A stretch of 40,460 nucleotides of DNA from Candidatus Bathyarchaeota archaeon A05DMB-3 (GTDB taxonomy: Archaea > Thermoproteota > Bathyarchaeia > Bathyarchaeales > Bathycorpusculaceae), in contig JABFQN010000014.1 of NCBI GenBank assembly GCA_019685555.1, forward strand, positions 1-40,460. Reading direction: 5' to 3'. The notes below the pieces were generated by a model. It was not told the DNA's origin. It saw nothing but the letters and a program-made list of their open reading frames with translations, and did not search any database. Shown here piece after piece: positions 27,331 to 35,156 of this stretch. The position numbers and the translations under genes were made by a program. The stretch's first letter is position 1. The number at the start of each line of letters is the position of its first letter.

Positions 27331-28482
27331 TTAGTTTTCCATGATTTCTGAGAAGGTTGTCAACTGCACGTTTAGCGATGGTTTGACAGCTTCTGAAATG
27401 CGTGATGCTATGATGTTTTTTATGTTTTTCTCGCTTGCTATGTCCACTATTCGTTGGGTTATTATGCCGTCAAAGATAACTGTTTCAACGCCGCTTGTTT
27501 GCTGGAGTTTTTCTGCCAGTTGGCTTACTGGAAGCCTTTCTATGGGCTCTAGTTTTTCATTTAGAAGCACAGCCTCCAACGTGCCTACTAATTCCTTTGC
27601 TATCTGAACTATTTCTTTTGGGAGCTCAATTTTTCGTTTTTCCCTTTTCGGCTTAAGAAGCTCTTCGAGGGGAACTTTTGCCTCTAAAGCCTCGAAGATT
27701 TCCTTGCAGTTTAGCTCTTCAACTTCTTTGCCCCGTGGGGCTCTTGCAATGTATTTGACGTTGGTTACTTGAAGCAACTCCTTGAGGATTAGGTCTCCGC
27801 CTCTGTCTCCGTCGAGGAAGGCTGTTGCCTCTTTTTCCTTGCAGAGTTTCTTTATGGTTTCTGGAACTTTTGCGCCTTCAAGGGCTATAACGTTGTGGAT
27901 TCCGCAGCGCATTAAGTTGATTACGTCTGCCCTTCCCTCAACAATTATTATTTCCTTTGCGCTTTCAACATCTGGACCGGCTGAAAGCTCTTCTGGACCG
28001 TATTTTTCGACTTTAGCCACCTTTAGGGTTTCAGCGACTTCCTTGAAAACCTCGTCGACGGATGGCATGGCTTCTATTGTCCACTGGTGGAGAATTTCTT
28101 TTGCTCTGTCGATTATGGCTTTTCGGCGGGCTTCCCGTACGTCCTCTATTTTTTCAAGGGTTACTTTTGCGGCGCATGGTCCAACGCGGTTTATGCTTTC
28201 TATGCTTGCCGCCAAGAGGGCTGTTGAAACGCGGTCTAGGCTTGTGGGGATGGTTATTGTGCCTGTTGTCTTGTCTTGTTTTGAGTGGAGGTCAATTTCT
28301 ATTCTTCCTATGCGGCCTGACTTTTGAAGTTCTCTTAAGTCGAGTTCTGGCCCGAAAAGTCCTTCTGTTTGTCCGAAGACTGCGCCTATTACGTCTGGTT
28401 TTTCAACTACTCCTTCTATTTCGAATTTTGCGCGTATTACATACTTTACGGTAAGGGTTTGTGATGAACCCGTAAGCGTCAC
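27331..28482 (-). CDS. dnaG: Archaeal DnaG-type primase (Toprim)
   Basis: A protein of about 380 aa with the archaeal DnaG N-terminal domain (KYVIRAKFEIEGVVEKPDVIG, then FGQTEGLFG and RELQKSGRIGRIEI). The central Toprim domain has the catalytic E in IIVEGRADVINL and the LDGDRGGDL acids. A helical C-terminal region follows. Archaeal DnaG also associates with the exosome in some lineages. Start: GTG 28482 lies inside the perfect SD (AGGAGGTGA), so it cannot use it. ACG 28473, 8 nt after AGGAGG, matches the conserved N-terminus (x-GSSQTLTVKYVI) exactly. The gene comes after the UPF0292 and tyrS genes, the same direction, 98 nt apart. Confidence 0.92.
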   Translation of the reverse strand: MTLTGSSQTLTVKYVIRAKFEIEGVVEKPDVIGAVFGQTEGLFGPELDLRELQKSGRIGRIEIDLHSKQDKTTGTITIPTSLDRVSTALLAASIESINRVGPCAAKVTLEKIEDVREARRKAIIDRAKEILHQWTIEAMPSVDEVFKEVAETLKVAKVEKYGPEELSAGPDVESAKEIIIVEGRADVINLMRCGIHNVIALEGAKVPETIKKLCKEKEATAFLDGDRGGDLILKELLQVTNVKYIARAPRGKEVEELNCKEIFEALEAKVPLEELLKPKREKRKIELPKEIVQIAKELVGTLEAVLLNEKLEPIERLPVSQLAEKLQQTSGVETVIFDGIITQRIVDIASEKNIKNIIASRISEAVKPSLNVQLTTFSEIMEN

Positions 28483-28580
28483 CTCCTATGTGTAATCTAT
28501 TCATGTTAGCTTTAATTGTGTGATGAGAGAATTGTGCCTCTCAAACACTAGATTAAATTTACTTTTGATATATATTACCT

Positions 28581-28997
28581 TTATGAATTACCAGTCTTGT
28601 TCTTTAATGTTTCTATGTAAGTGGCTAAGCCTTCAACATCCTTAACCTCTTTGCCCGCTAAGCCTGAAAGCCTAAGCCAAAAGTGTAGATTTGCGTTTAT
28701 TCCTGTTTTTTCTATGTGACGTTTTAAGTTTGTGGTTAGCTCTCTGCCCCTTCTGTCGAAATCCAACATTAATATGACTTCTGTTAAGTTGGATGCTTCT
28801 ATTTCCGAGATTGTGTTTAGAAGGTTTTTGCCGCCGGTTTTTACGGATATTATTTTCCCTTTTATTCCAAGGTTTCTTAATGCTTTAATGTCTTTTCTCC
28901 CTTCTACGAGGATTGGTTTTCCGTTTATGTTTTCTTCTGCCAGTTGTTCCAAAATTTTTAGGATTTGCTCCTCTTTTTCTTTTAGGTGTGTTGACAA
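28581..28997 (-). CDS. UPF0292-type small Toprim protein
   Basis: A 138-aa protein from TTG 28997. A short helical start (KEKEEQILKILEQLAEEN) precedes a Toprim fold: KPILVEGRKDIKALRNLGIKG (catalytic Glu), then VILMLDFDRRGREL (two-Asp motif) and the C-terminal strand. This matches the archaeal UPF0292 family, whose substrate is not established; Toprim domains cut or join nucleic acid strands. It sits 7 nt after tyrS and before dnaG in one direction, so a nucleic acid task is plausible. Confidence 0.8.
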   Translation of the reverse strand: MSTHLKEKEEQILKILEQLAEENINGKPILVEGRKDIKALRNLGIKGKIISVKTGGKNLLNTISEIEASNLTEVILMLDFDRRGRELTTNLKRHIEKTGINANLHFWLRLSGLAGKEVKDVEGLATYIETLKNKTGNS

Positions 28998-29004
28998 GTT
29001 TGGT

Positions 29005-30081
29005 TTACCTTGTCACTTGTGCTTTTTTAACGGTTTCTAGGTTTTCTCTTGCTTCTTTGTCTTTTTCAAAAAATTTTCTTATGGGCTCCAGTATTTTTGC
29101 CAGTTCTTTTGCAACTGCGTTTTTCAAGTCTTGCGGGTGGAGTTGACCGCTTCGGTAGGCTTTTTCCAGTTCTGTGTAGTTTTCGAATGTGGTGGTTCCT
29201 CCAAACTTTGATGGGCGTTCCACTGTGAAGGTTTCGTTTTCATGGAATATTACGTGTTTTGCTATTTCCAGCACTGGGTTCATTTCCGTCTGTTTTTCTG
29301 GGCACCAAGCTTTCTTGAGTTTGGCTTTTATCTGTTCTTCTGTGTCGTGGATGAATATGGCTGTCCAAGGTTTTGACTTGCTCATTTTGCTTGCTATAAC
29401 TTGTTCAAGCTTGTCTTTTGCTTCAATTTTGACTGGTTCGGCTATTCCCATCAGCAAATGGTGGTGAACCGCCACTGGTTTTCGCCATCCCATTTTAGGG
29501 AAGATTTCGCGGGCTAATACGTGGGCTTTGCGTTGGTCCATTCCTCCGTGGGGGATATCAGCACCTATGGTTTTTATGTCTACGGCTTGCATTGGCGGAT
29601 AGAAGTACTGCGACAAGTCTAGCCTTTCTGTTTCGCTTCTTCCCATTATCGTTAAGCAGCGGAGGGTTCTGCTTAAGGTCATGTGCTTAGCAAACTTTAG
29701 CAAGTTACGCCAATACTCGTCGTTGTTGTGGTAAAGCTCCGAGCCGACAACAATTTTTACGTCTGGACAGAAGAACTGAAAAGCTTTAGCATAGTACTTT
29801 GCAGCTTGCCCAATTTTTTCCCAGTCTCCGCCGAACTTGTTGTTTATGAAGCTGTGCCAATCCGCTAGGTAAACTTGGCAACGTATACCCGCCTTTAAGA
29901 AATCGTTTATTTTAAACCCGGACATGACAAGGTTGCCAAGATGTAGCAGACCCGAGGTTTCAAAACCTATGTAATGCCCCGGATGCGGGTTGGTTTCCAG
30001 AAGTTCCCGCAGCTCGCTTTCAACCAGAATCTCTTCGGTCGGCGGTTTCTTAATTAAATCGATTTTTGTTTCTATGTCCAA
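29005..30081 (-). CDS. tyrS: Tyrosyl-tRNA synthetase, archaeal type
   Basis: The 358-aa class I enzyme has the HIGH-like site HYIGFETSGLLHLGN (about residues 37-51), the tyrosine pocket YFYPPMQAVDI, then HGGMDQRKAHVLAREI, and KMSKS within VIASKMSKSKPWTAIF. It attaches tyrosine to tRNA-Tyr. The length is typical of the archaeal type, which lacks a C-terminal extension. The ATG 30081 gives MDIETKIDLI, the family start. The TATA-like ACTTTTAAGT near 30117-30126 would serve this gene on the minus strand. Confidence 0.93.
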   Translation of the reverse strand: MDIETKIDLIKKPPTEEILVESELRELLETNPHPGHYIGFETSGLLHLGNLVMSGFKINDFLKAGIRCQVYLADWHSFINNKFGGDWEKIGQAAKYYAKAFQFFCPDVKIVVGSELYHNNDEYWRNLLKFAKHMTLSRTLRCLTIMGRSETERLDLSQYFYPPMQAVDIKTIGADIPHGGMDQRKAHVLAREIFPKMGWRKPVAVHHHLLMGIAEPVKIEAKDKLEQVIASKMSKSKPWTAIFIHDTEEQIKAKLKKAWCPEKQTEMNPVLEIAKHVIFHENETFTVERPSKFGGTTTFENYTELEKAYRSGQLHPQDLKNAVAKELAKILEPIRKFFEKDKEARENLETVKKAQVTR

Positions 30082-30132
30082 GCCTAATCAAGCCTTTTAC
30101 ATTTTATGCAAAGAGAAACTTAAAAGTTGTTT

Positions 30133-30335
30133 CGCGGGCGTTTGTTTCCCACGATACCTATCACTTAACTTCATCGTGGAGCCGTGCGCTCCCCTTGGTT
30201 AAGCTCTCTCTGGCGTGGGAATGTTTTGCGCCCGCGCCCACCGTGTCCCATGCTTGGGTAAACCCGCCCTCACGGCAACAAGCGTTTTGACGCTGGCTAC
30301 TCTGTTGGGTCCGTCGGCATGGATTATCCGGTGGG
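30133..30335. ncRNA. Putative structured RNA with two long hairpin domains, class unknown
   Basis: Domain 1 folds as nested perfect helices: CGCGGGCG 30133-30140 with 30229-30236, TTCCCACG 30146-30153 with 30214-30221, CTTAAC 30164-30169 with 30198-30203, and GGAGC 30178-30182 with 30188-30192. Domain 2: CCCACC 30237-30242 with 30330-30335, CCATGC 30248-30253 with 30317-30322, CAACA 30276-30280 with 30303-30307, and AGCG 30281-30284 with 30291-30294, plus a small GGGTAAACCC hairpin. The domains abut and could stack. All these pairs are Watson-Crick, so the strand cannot be decided. The segment is richer in G+C than its flanks and codes for nothing convincing. The conserved cores of RNase P RNA (GAGGAAAGTCC) and SRP RNA (GGAAG...AGCA loop) were not found. 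Confidence 0.45.
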
Positions 30336-30597
30336 ATTGCGAGAAGGCTCAGCAGTGGGTCATTGCCGAAAATACTCTAACGCCTTTACGGAATTAAATG
30401 TTGCTGTTCCTTGGGCGAGGTCATATTTGTTAAGGGCTTTAAACAACACCCGGTAAGCGGAAACCTTGCACCTTTTGAGCTGATGATTCTTTAGGGCTTA
30501 TGCTTGTGGAATTTGGACTTTTTCGGGTTTTATTTTCCCTACCCCCTTCCCCTCTAGAATTTCGCTACGAGCATGGCCCAATGAAAAGGGAAGGTTT
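30336..30597. other. Intergenic remainder before the radical-SAM remnant, no gene supported
   Basis: This is the rest of the 516-nt stretch between tyrS and the broken radical-SAM gene. Short open frames exist on both strands (for example a minus-strand one ending at 30360 with an internal TAA), but none has a ribosome site, a recognised motif or enough length. It may contain the leader of the structured RNA or eroded coding sequence. Confidence 0.3.
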
Positions 30598-31705
30598 TTG
30601 AAGGGTATTGTTCATACTTGGATGGATGAAGGAAAATGCGAAAAGAACAGGATTCCCGTAGGAAAGCCAAGGAAAGTGCTCGTCGTAGCAGAGCAAAGGG
30701 ACATCAAACTAGAAGGGCTCGTGGTGGGAAGAAACAGAAGAGAAGGTAAACATTCTTTAAAGAAGTTTGTTGGCGTTGCAAAGGTTGCTTGTAAAATAGT
30801 TCAGGCGAAGTTTTTTGGTAAGAAATTGTCTGTTTTTGGTTCTGCTGACATTGTAAATTCTTGCAATTTGAAGTGTAAACATTGCTATTGGTGGCTAAAT
30901 AGAAAACCGCGTGAAGAGTTAAGCGCTGATGAATGGAGAACCATTGTAAGGGAAAAATTCATAAAAAATGATGTGCTGTCCATTAGCCTAACAGGCGGCG
31001 AGCCTCTTCTTAGGCAGAGGTTATTGAGGCCATTATCAGCGAGATGAAATGGCGCTACGTAACAATAGTGACAAATGGGACATTGTCGCTGGTTGATTTT
31101 GGCGCTGGATATTTCATTTCAATTGATGGAACGGAAAGCGTTCACGACGCAATTAGAGGTGTTGGCGTATATCAGAAAGTTAGGCGAAACGTTAGAGAGC
31201 ATCCGGAAGCAAAGGTAACCATTAACATGACCATAAACAGTCTGAACTGGAAATGCATAGAAAGGGTTGTTGATGAATGGTATGGCTTTGCAAGGGTAAT
31301 CACATTTCAATTTCACACATCTTTTTCTTATGATGACGGATTATGGCTGCCTTATGGAAAATTGAGGAATAACACTGTTAATAAGCTGTTGGAGATAAAG
31401 GAGAAGTATCTAGATTTCGTTGCCAACACGTCGAAACAACTAAACCTTTTTAGGGATGGGAAATGGACTGCAAATTGTCCAACATGGTTTTTATAAATTT
31501 GGACAGCAGCGGCAAAACAAAACAGCCATGCGTTATATCCAGCAACAACGGGAATGGAGCCAAACCCCTATGCGAAAGGTGTGGGATAGGCTGTTATGCC
31601 GGTGTGTACTCGGGGTTGTTTTTGTCTGACACGGAGTGGCTTAGAATGTTTAAAGTTGCAGAAAGAGTCGCACCTTTCAAGAACAAAATTGAAGCCCCTC
31701 TCTAG
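30598..31705 (+). pseudogene. Radical SAM/SPASM-like protein, broken by two frameshifts
   Basis: The first part contains the radical SAM cluster motif CNLKCKHCYWW and the glycine motif SLTGGEPLL, then goes out of frame. Adding one base near 31015 (AGG-CCA-GAG for AGG-CA-GAG) joins it to EVIEAIISEMKWRYVTIVTNG, which continues with YFISIDGTESVHDAIRG. A second break sits in a T5 run at 31488-31492; one more T joins TANCPTWF to FINLDSSGKTKQPC and the C-terminal cysteine set CERCGIGCYAG, a SPASM-like auxiliary cluster. Family members generate a 5'-deoxyadenosyl radical to modify peptides or other substrates. The real N-terminus is uncertain: TTG 30598 or GTG 30721/30724. The product is probably inactive unless the breaks are sequencing errors. 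Confidence 0.75.
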
Positions 31706-31734
31706 ATTTTCTGGCTTTAGTGCTTCTAGGTCTA

Positions 31735-33441
31735 TTAAGGCTGCTGCACTTGGCATTGTTTGATTTTGGCTATTTCTGTCATGTTTATTTCGAAGGCGGC
31801 TGCTGGATGTTCAAGCTTCCACGCTTCTAAGACTTTTGGGTGGATTTCGCCTAGAAAACCGATGTTGACGCCGTTGATTTCCGCTGTGCCAACTCTTCCT
31901 TCAATAAAGCTTGGGTGCTTTGTCTCGTTTATTTCCCATTTCACTCCAATGTTGACCAGAAAGGCATCAAGGGCAGATTTTATTTCGCTGAAGCTGGCGC
32001 TGGCGTGGGCAGTTACTGCGGCAAGTCTTTCCTCGTCTCTTGTTTTTGTTTCGGCTTTGGCGTCTGGAAGCACAACGGTGCCTAGTTCGAAGATTTTTTG
32101 GGGATAGTCCACGTGGAGGTTGTTGCTTAAAAACTCCATGAGGCTTGGGAGAAGCCAGTTTCTTAGGCATGTGAAGGTTTGAACTTTTGGGTTGGCAACT
32201 TCAATGATCCTTTCTTTTTTGCAGTTCATTTTTTTGAATAGGTTTTCAGGATTCGTTAATGTGTAGGTTAAAACTTCTTGAAACCCTAAACCAATCATAA
32301 GCTCTCTTGCAGCGTTCAATATGGGCTGTTCGGGTTTTGTGCCGCCTGTGGTTGGAAGTTTACGCCAGAGAGGCTTAATGTTGTTGTAGCCATATGCTAT
32401 TGCAACGTCTTCAACTATGTCTATTGGATGCATGATGTCGATTCTGTAGCATGGAACTTGAACTGTAACAGCTTCTTTTCGAGCTTTTTTAACTCCGAAT
32501 CCGGCTTTACCCAACAGTTTAACAATTTGCTCACTTGCCAAGTTTAAACCCAAAACCCTGTTTACATAATCAACATGCAAATCCACATATTGAACTTCAA
32601 AGCTTGGTGTTAAAACATGCGACTTTTCACGGGGATAATGGATTTTGGCTGAATAGGCTTTTCCGCCGCGGTCAACAAGGGCTAAAGTAACGATTTTCAA
32701 AGTGTTAAGCACAGTCTCATAAGCTGTTCCAGTTACTTCTACAAGCACACACTCCGTTTTTTCCGTCACTTTTCCCAAATCGTTTGAGTTTATGATGGGC
32801 GGAAAAGAAAGCACCTTTCTCTTTGAATCCAAGAGTATTGGATATAACGCATGTTTTTCAACAATGTGCCCATATTCTAATCCCTTAGGATGCTGCTCTA
32901 GAATCTCCTTCAAAGTCATTTCTTCTGTGAAGCCTAATGGGGCAAAGCTGATTTCAGTAGGCTTCGCAACCGTATAATAAAGCGGCGGAGTTATGAGACT
33001 GTAATCGTATAAGCCTATGCTTGTCCGCCGTCTATTCCGTCCATAAGTTTGGTCAAGCTTATCCTGTAAATGCATTAATCCACGAATTACGGTGTCGGTT
33101 AACTTTACGCCTTTAACAACAGAACACCCTATATATGGGCGAATTTTTCCAAGCCTTTCGTCAACGTAAACATCCAATATGGGTTTTCCAGCACTATAGC
33201 GTTTTAATCCTTCTTCGATGCCTAGAAAACCCCGTAAAGTCCTTGTTAAGCCTTCGATGCCCCACAAGTCTGGACGGTTTGTATCCTTGATTTCAATGCT
33301 GAGCGTGCCCTCTTTTTCGTCGAAAAGCTTCACTTCGCCTTTAACAAAAGCCAAAATTTCGTCAAGTTTTTCCATGTCCCTGTGCAGTTTTATTCCAAGC
33401 ATTTTTTCGAAATCAGCATAGTCAACATCTATTGTCGGCGT
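31735..33441 (-). CDS. pheT: Phenylalanyl-tRNA synthetase beta subunit
   Basis: The archaeal-type PheT is about 568 aa from ACG 33441, or 555 aa from ATG 33402. The 13 codons upstream of that ATG (TPTIDVDYADFEK) match the conserved family N-terminus, which normally begins MP. The codon in the Met position is ACG, placed directly after the pheS stop and 8 nt after AGGAGG. Recognisable parts are DTNRPDLWGIEGLTRTL, the B3/4 editing region (PPIINSNDLGKVTEKTECVLVEVTG), B5, and a synthetase-like core (DIMHPIDIVEDVAIAYGYNNI). It forms the heterotetramer with PheS. It is convergent with the radical-SAM remnant. Confidence 0.93.
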   Translation of the reverse strand, partial: TPTIDVDYADFEKMLGIKLHRDMEKLDEILAFVKGEVKLFDEKEGTLSIEIKDTNRPDLWGIEGLTRTLRGFLGIEEGLKRYSAGKPILDVYVDERLGKIRPYIGCSVVKGVKLTDTVIRGLMHLQDKLDQTYGRNRRRTSIGLYDYSLITPPLYYTVAKPTEISFAPLGFTEEMTLKEILEQHPKGLEYGHIVEKHALYPILLDSKRKVLSFPPIINSNDLGKVTEKTECVLVEVTGTAYETVLNTLKIVTLALVDRGGKAYSAKIHYPREKSHVLTPSFEVQYVDLHVDYVNRVLGLNLASEQIVKLLGKAGFGVKKARKEAVTVQVPCYRIDIMHPIDIVEDVAIAYGYNNIKPLWRKLPTTGGTKPEQPILNAARELMIGLGFQEVLTYTLTNPENLFKKMNCKKERIIEVANPKVQTFTCLRNWLLPSLMEFLSNNLHVDYPQKIFELGTVVLPDAKAETKTRDEERLAAVTAHASASFSEIKSALDAFLVNIGVKWEINETKHPSFIEGRVGTAEINGVNIGFLGEIHPKVLEAWKLEHPAAAFEINMTEIAKIKQCQVQQP

Positions 33442-34977
33442 CTAAACCACCTCCTTCCGCCTAATCCAATCCAAGTCCTGCGTGAAAATTAGGCGTATAT
33501 CGTCTATTCCAGCCTTCAACATGTAAAGACGGTCTATGCCCAAACCCCAAGCAATAACTGGCACGTCAACGCCTAAAGGCAAAGTTACCTCCGGCCTAAA
33601 AATTCCAGAACCGCCAAACTCAATCCACCCATAACCCTTCCTGTAAGCGCTTAATTCAACGCTTGGCTCTGTGAAGGGGAAATAGTCTGGCTTAAACTTC
33701 ACAGCATCCGCCCCAGCTATTTCTATGGCGAATTTCTCCAAAACTCCTAAAAGGTCTCGAAGCGTCAAATCCTTGTCAACAATAATGCCTTCCACCTGAT
33801 TAAACTCTGTAAGATGGGTTTTATCAACAACTTCGGGTCTATAACAGCGGACAATGGAGAAGTATCTGCTTGGAATCTCCAAATCCTTGCTCAACAAGGT
33901 TCTTACGCTTTGGCATGTGCCATGTCCCCTAAGAATCAGGCGCGCTGCTTCCCTTAAGGAATATTTATATCGCCATCCAGTTGAGCCAGTTTTCCACCCG
34001 TTCTCGTGGGTGCTCTTCACGTTTTTTAATGCTTGCTTGTAAGCGTTTAAATTTCCATATTTTGGCGCTTTCACGAAGTATATGCCGAAAATCTCTCGGG
34101 CAGGATGGTCTTGAGGCATATATAAAGCGTCGAAATTGAGGAAGGAAGCCTCAACAGTTGGTCCCGCCATTTCTTTAAAGCCTAAAGTGACAAGTTTCTC
34201 TTTAACCTCGTCTATAAACTGTAAGTAAGGATGCTTTTTGCCAGGCCATGTTTTGGCAGTGGGTGCCCATATATTATATTTTTGAAGTTTTACTTTTCGC
34301 CATTTTCCGCTTGTGATGAGTTCTGGGGTAAGCTGGGTTACCTCTTCAACCGCCGTCTTAATCACAGTTTTTAGGAGACTTTTTCCAGCCTCTGTTATTT
34401 GGATTATGCGTTTTGCCTTCTCCTCTATTTTCAACAGATTTCTCTTCTTCAAAACTTCAGCTGCATCCATCAATTCTGGGCTTAGGTCTTCAGCTACAAC
34501 AACCTCTTTTTCTTTCAAAATCTGCAGCAGTTTTTCCTCGTTTCCCAGAGGCGGCGCCTTCGCAGGCCACAGTGTCTTAACTTTGTTTTCTGTTTTGTCG
34601 ATTAAAGCCCATTTTTTTCGCACAAGCCAGCCTAGCGCCACTGGAACGGTGCTTGGCGTTATATCCACCTTTTTCGGTATTTCTAAAATTGGAATCTCGC
34701 CTTTTTCTAGTAAAATGTTTAGAATTCGGCGTTCCGGCAGCCCCTTAACCGCGTAAAGCCTCCCCTCCCTATTAAGTCTTAAAACCGTTTGTTTGGCTTC
34801 TATGATTTCTACAAGGTTTTTCTCTTTTAGCATTAGGGCTGCCCGCATCACAGCAGCGTTGGATAGCTTGCTTTCGCTGGTCACTTGTTCCACTGTGGCT
34901 TTTCCACCCAGCTTTTCCAAAGCCAAAAGCGTTTTGCGTTCTTGCTGCCTAATTTCCACCATTGCTTTTCCATCCAT
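33442..34977 (-). CDS. pheS: Phenylalanyl-tRNA synthetase alpha subunit
   Basis: The 511-aa protein has N-terminal winged-helix domains (about 1-200; LEKLGGKATVEQVTSESKLS and LLEKGEIPILEIPKKV) used for tRNA binding in archaeal/eukaryotic PheS. The class II catalytic core has motif 1 near DHPAREIFGIYF, motif 2 FSIVRCYRPEVVDKTHLTEFNQVEG, and motif 3 GLGIDRLYML. It charges tRNA-Phe with PheT, whose gene follows without a gap. Start ATG 34977 has no clear SD; a TATA-like TTATAAAT about 35 bp upstream suggests a short leader or leaderless message. Confidence 0.94.
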   Translation of the reverse strand: MDGKAMVEIRQQERKTLLALEKLGGKATVEQVTSESKLSNAAVMRAALMLKEKNLVEIIEAKQTVLRLNREGRLYAVKGLPERRILNILLEKGEIPILEIPKKVDITPSTVPVALGWLVRKKWALIDKTENKVKTLWPAKAPPLGNEEKLLQILKEKEVVVAEDLSPELMDAAEVLKKRNLLKIEEKAKRIIQITEAGKSLLKTVIKTAVEEVTQLTPELITSGKWRKVKLQKYNIWAPTAKTWPGKKHPYLQFIDEVKEKLVTLGFKEMAGPTVEASFLNFDALYMPQDHPAREIFGIYFVKAPKYGNLNAYKQALKNVKSTHENGWKTGSTGWRYKYSLREAARLILRGHGTCQSVRTLLSKDLEIPSRYFSIVRCYRPEVVDKTHLTEFNQVEGIIVDKDLTLRDLLGVLEKFAIEIAGADAVKFKPDYFPFTEPSVELSAYRKGYGWIEFGGSGIFRPEVTLPLGVDVPVIAWGLGIDRLYMLKAGIDDIRLIFTQDLDWIRRKEVV

Positions 34978-35156
34978 AATGGTTGAGGGAGCTTAGTAGA
35001 GTAGTTGTTTCATTTATAATAAAAGTATGCATGTTTTTGGCTGGTGTTTGCGTTTGGAAGTTACATTTCTTTAGGGAAATTGGCGGGGCATCCCTTCACC
35101 GCACTTTAAAACACGCCATACAAAGTATTTATGGTTTATTCTTTAGGCTCAAACCA
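34978..35156 (-). promoter_or_regulatory. Promoter region of the pheS-pheT operon
   Basis: A 179-bp gap between the trpS stop and pheS. On the minus strand TTTATTATAAATG lies around 35010-35024, some 35-45 bp before the pheS ATG, a fitting place for an archaeal TATA box. Nothing else was recognised in the gap. Confidence 0.35.

Noticed and set aside
30133-30335. RNase P or SRP RNA assignment for the structured segment
   Set aside because: The conserved core sequences of both were searched for by eye on both strands and not found.
30360-30620. Minus-strand open stretch reading like protein (ending at 30360, with one internal TAA)
   Set aside because: It has an internal stop, no start or ribosome site and no recognised motif; about 85 codons with one stop is not improbable by chance over six frames.
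30638-30751. Short, very basic plus-strand frame (MRKEQDSRRK... rich in Arg/Lys)
   Set aside because: The segment is purine-rich, which gives Lys/Arg codons by composition; no ribosomal protein or other family was matched.
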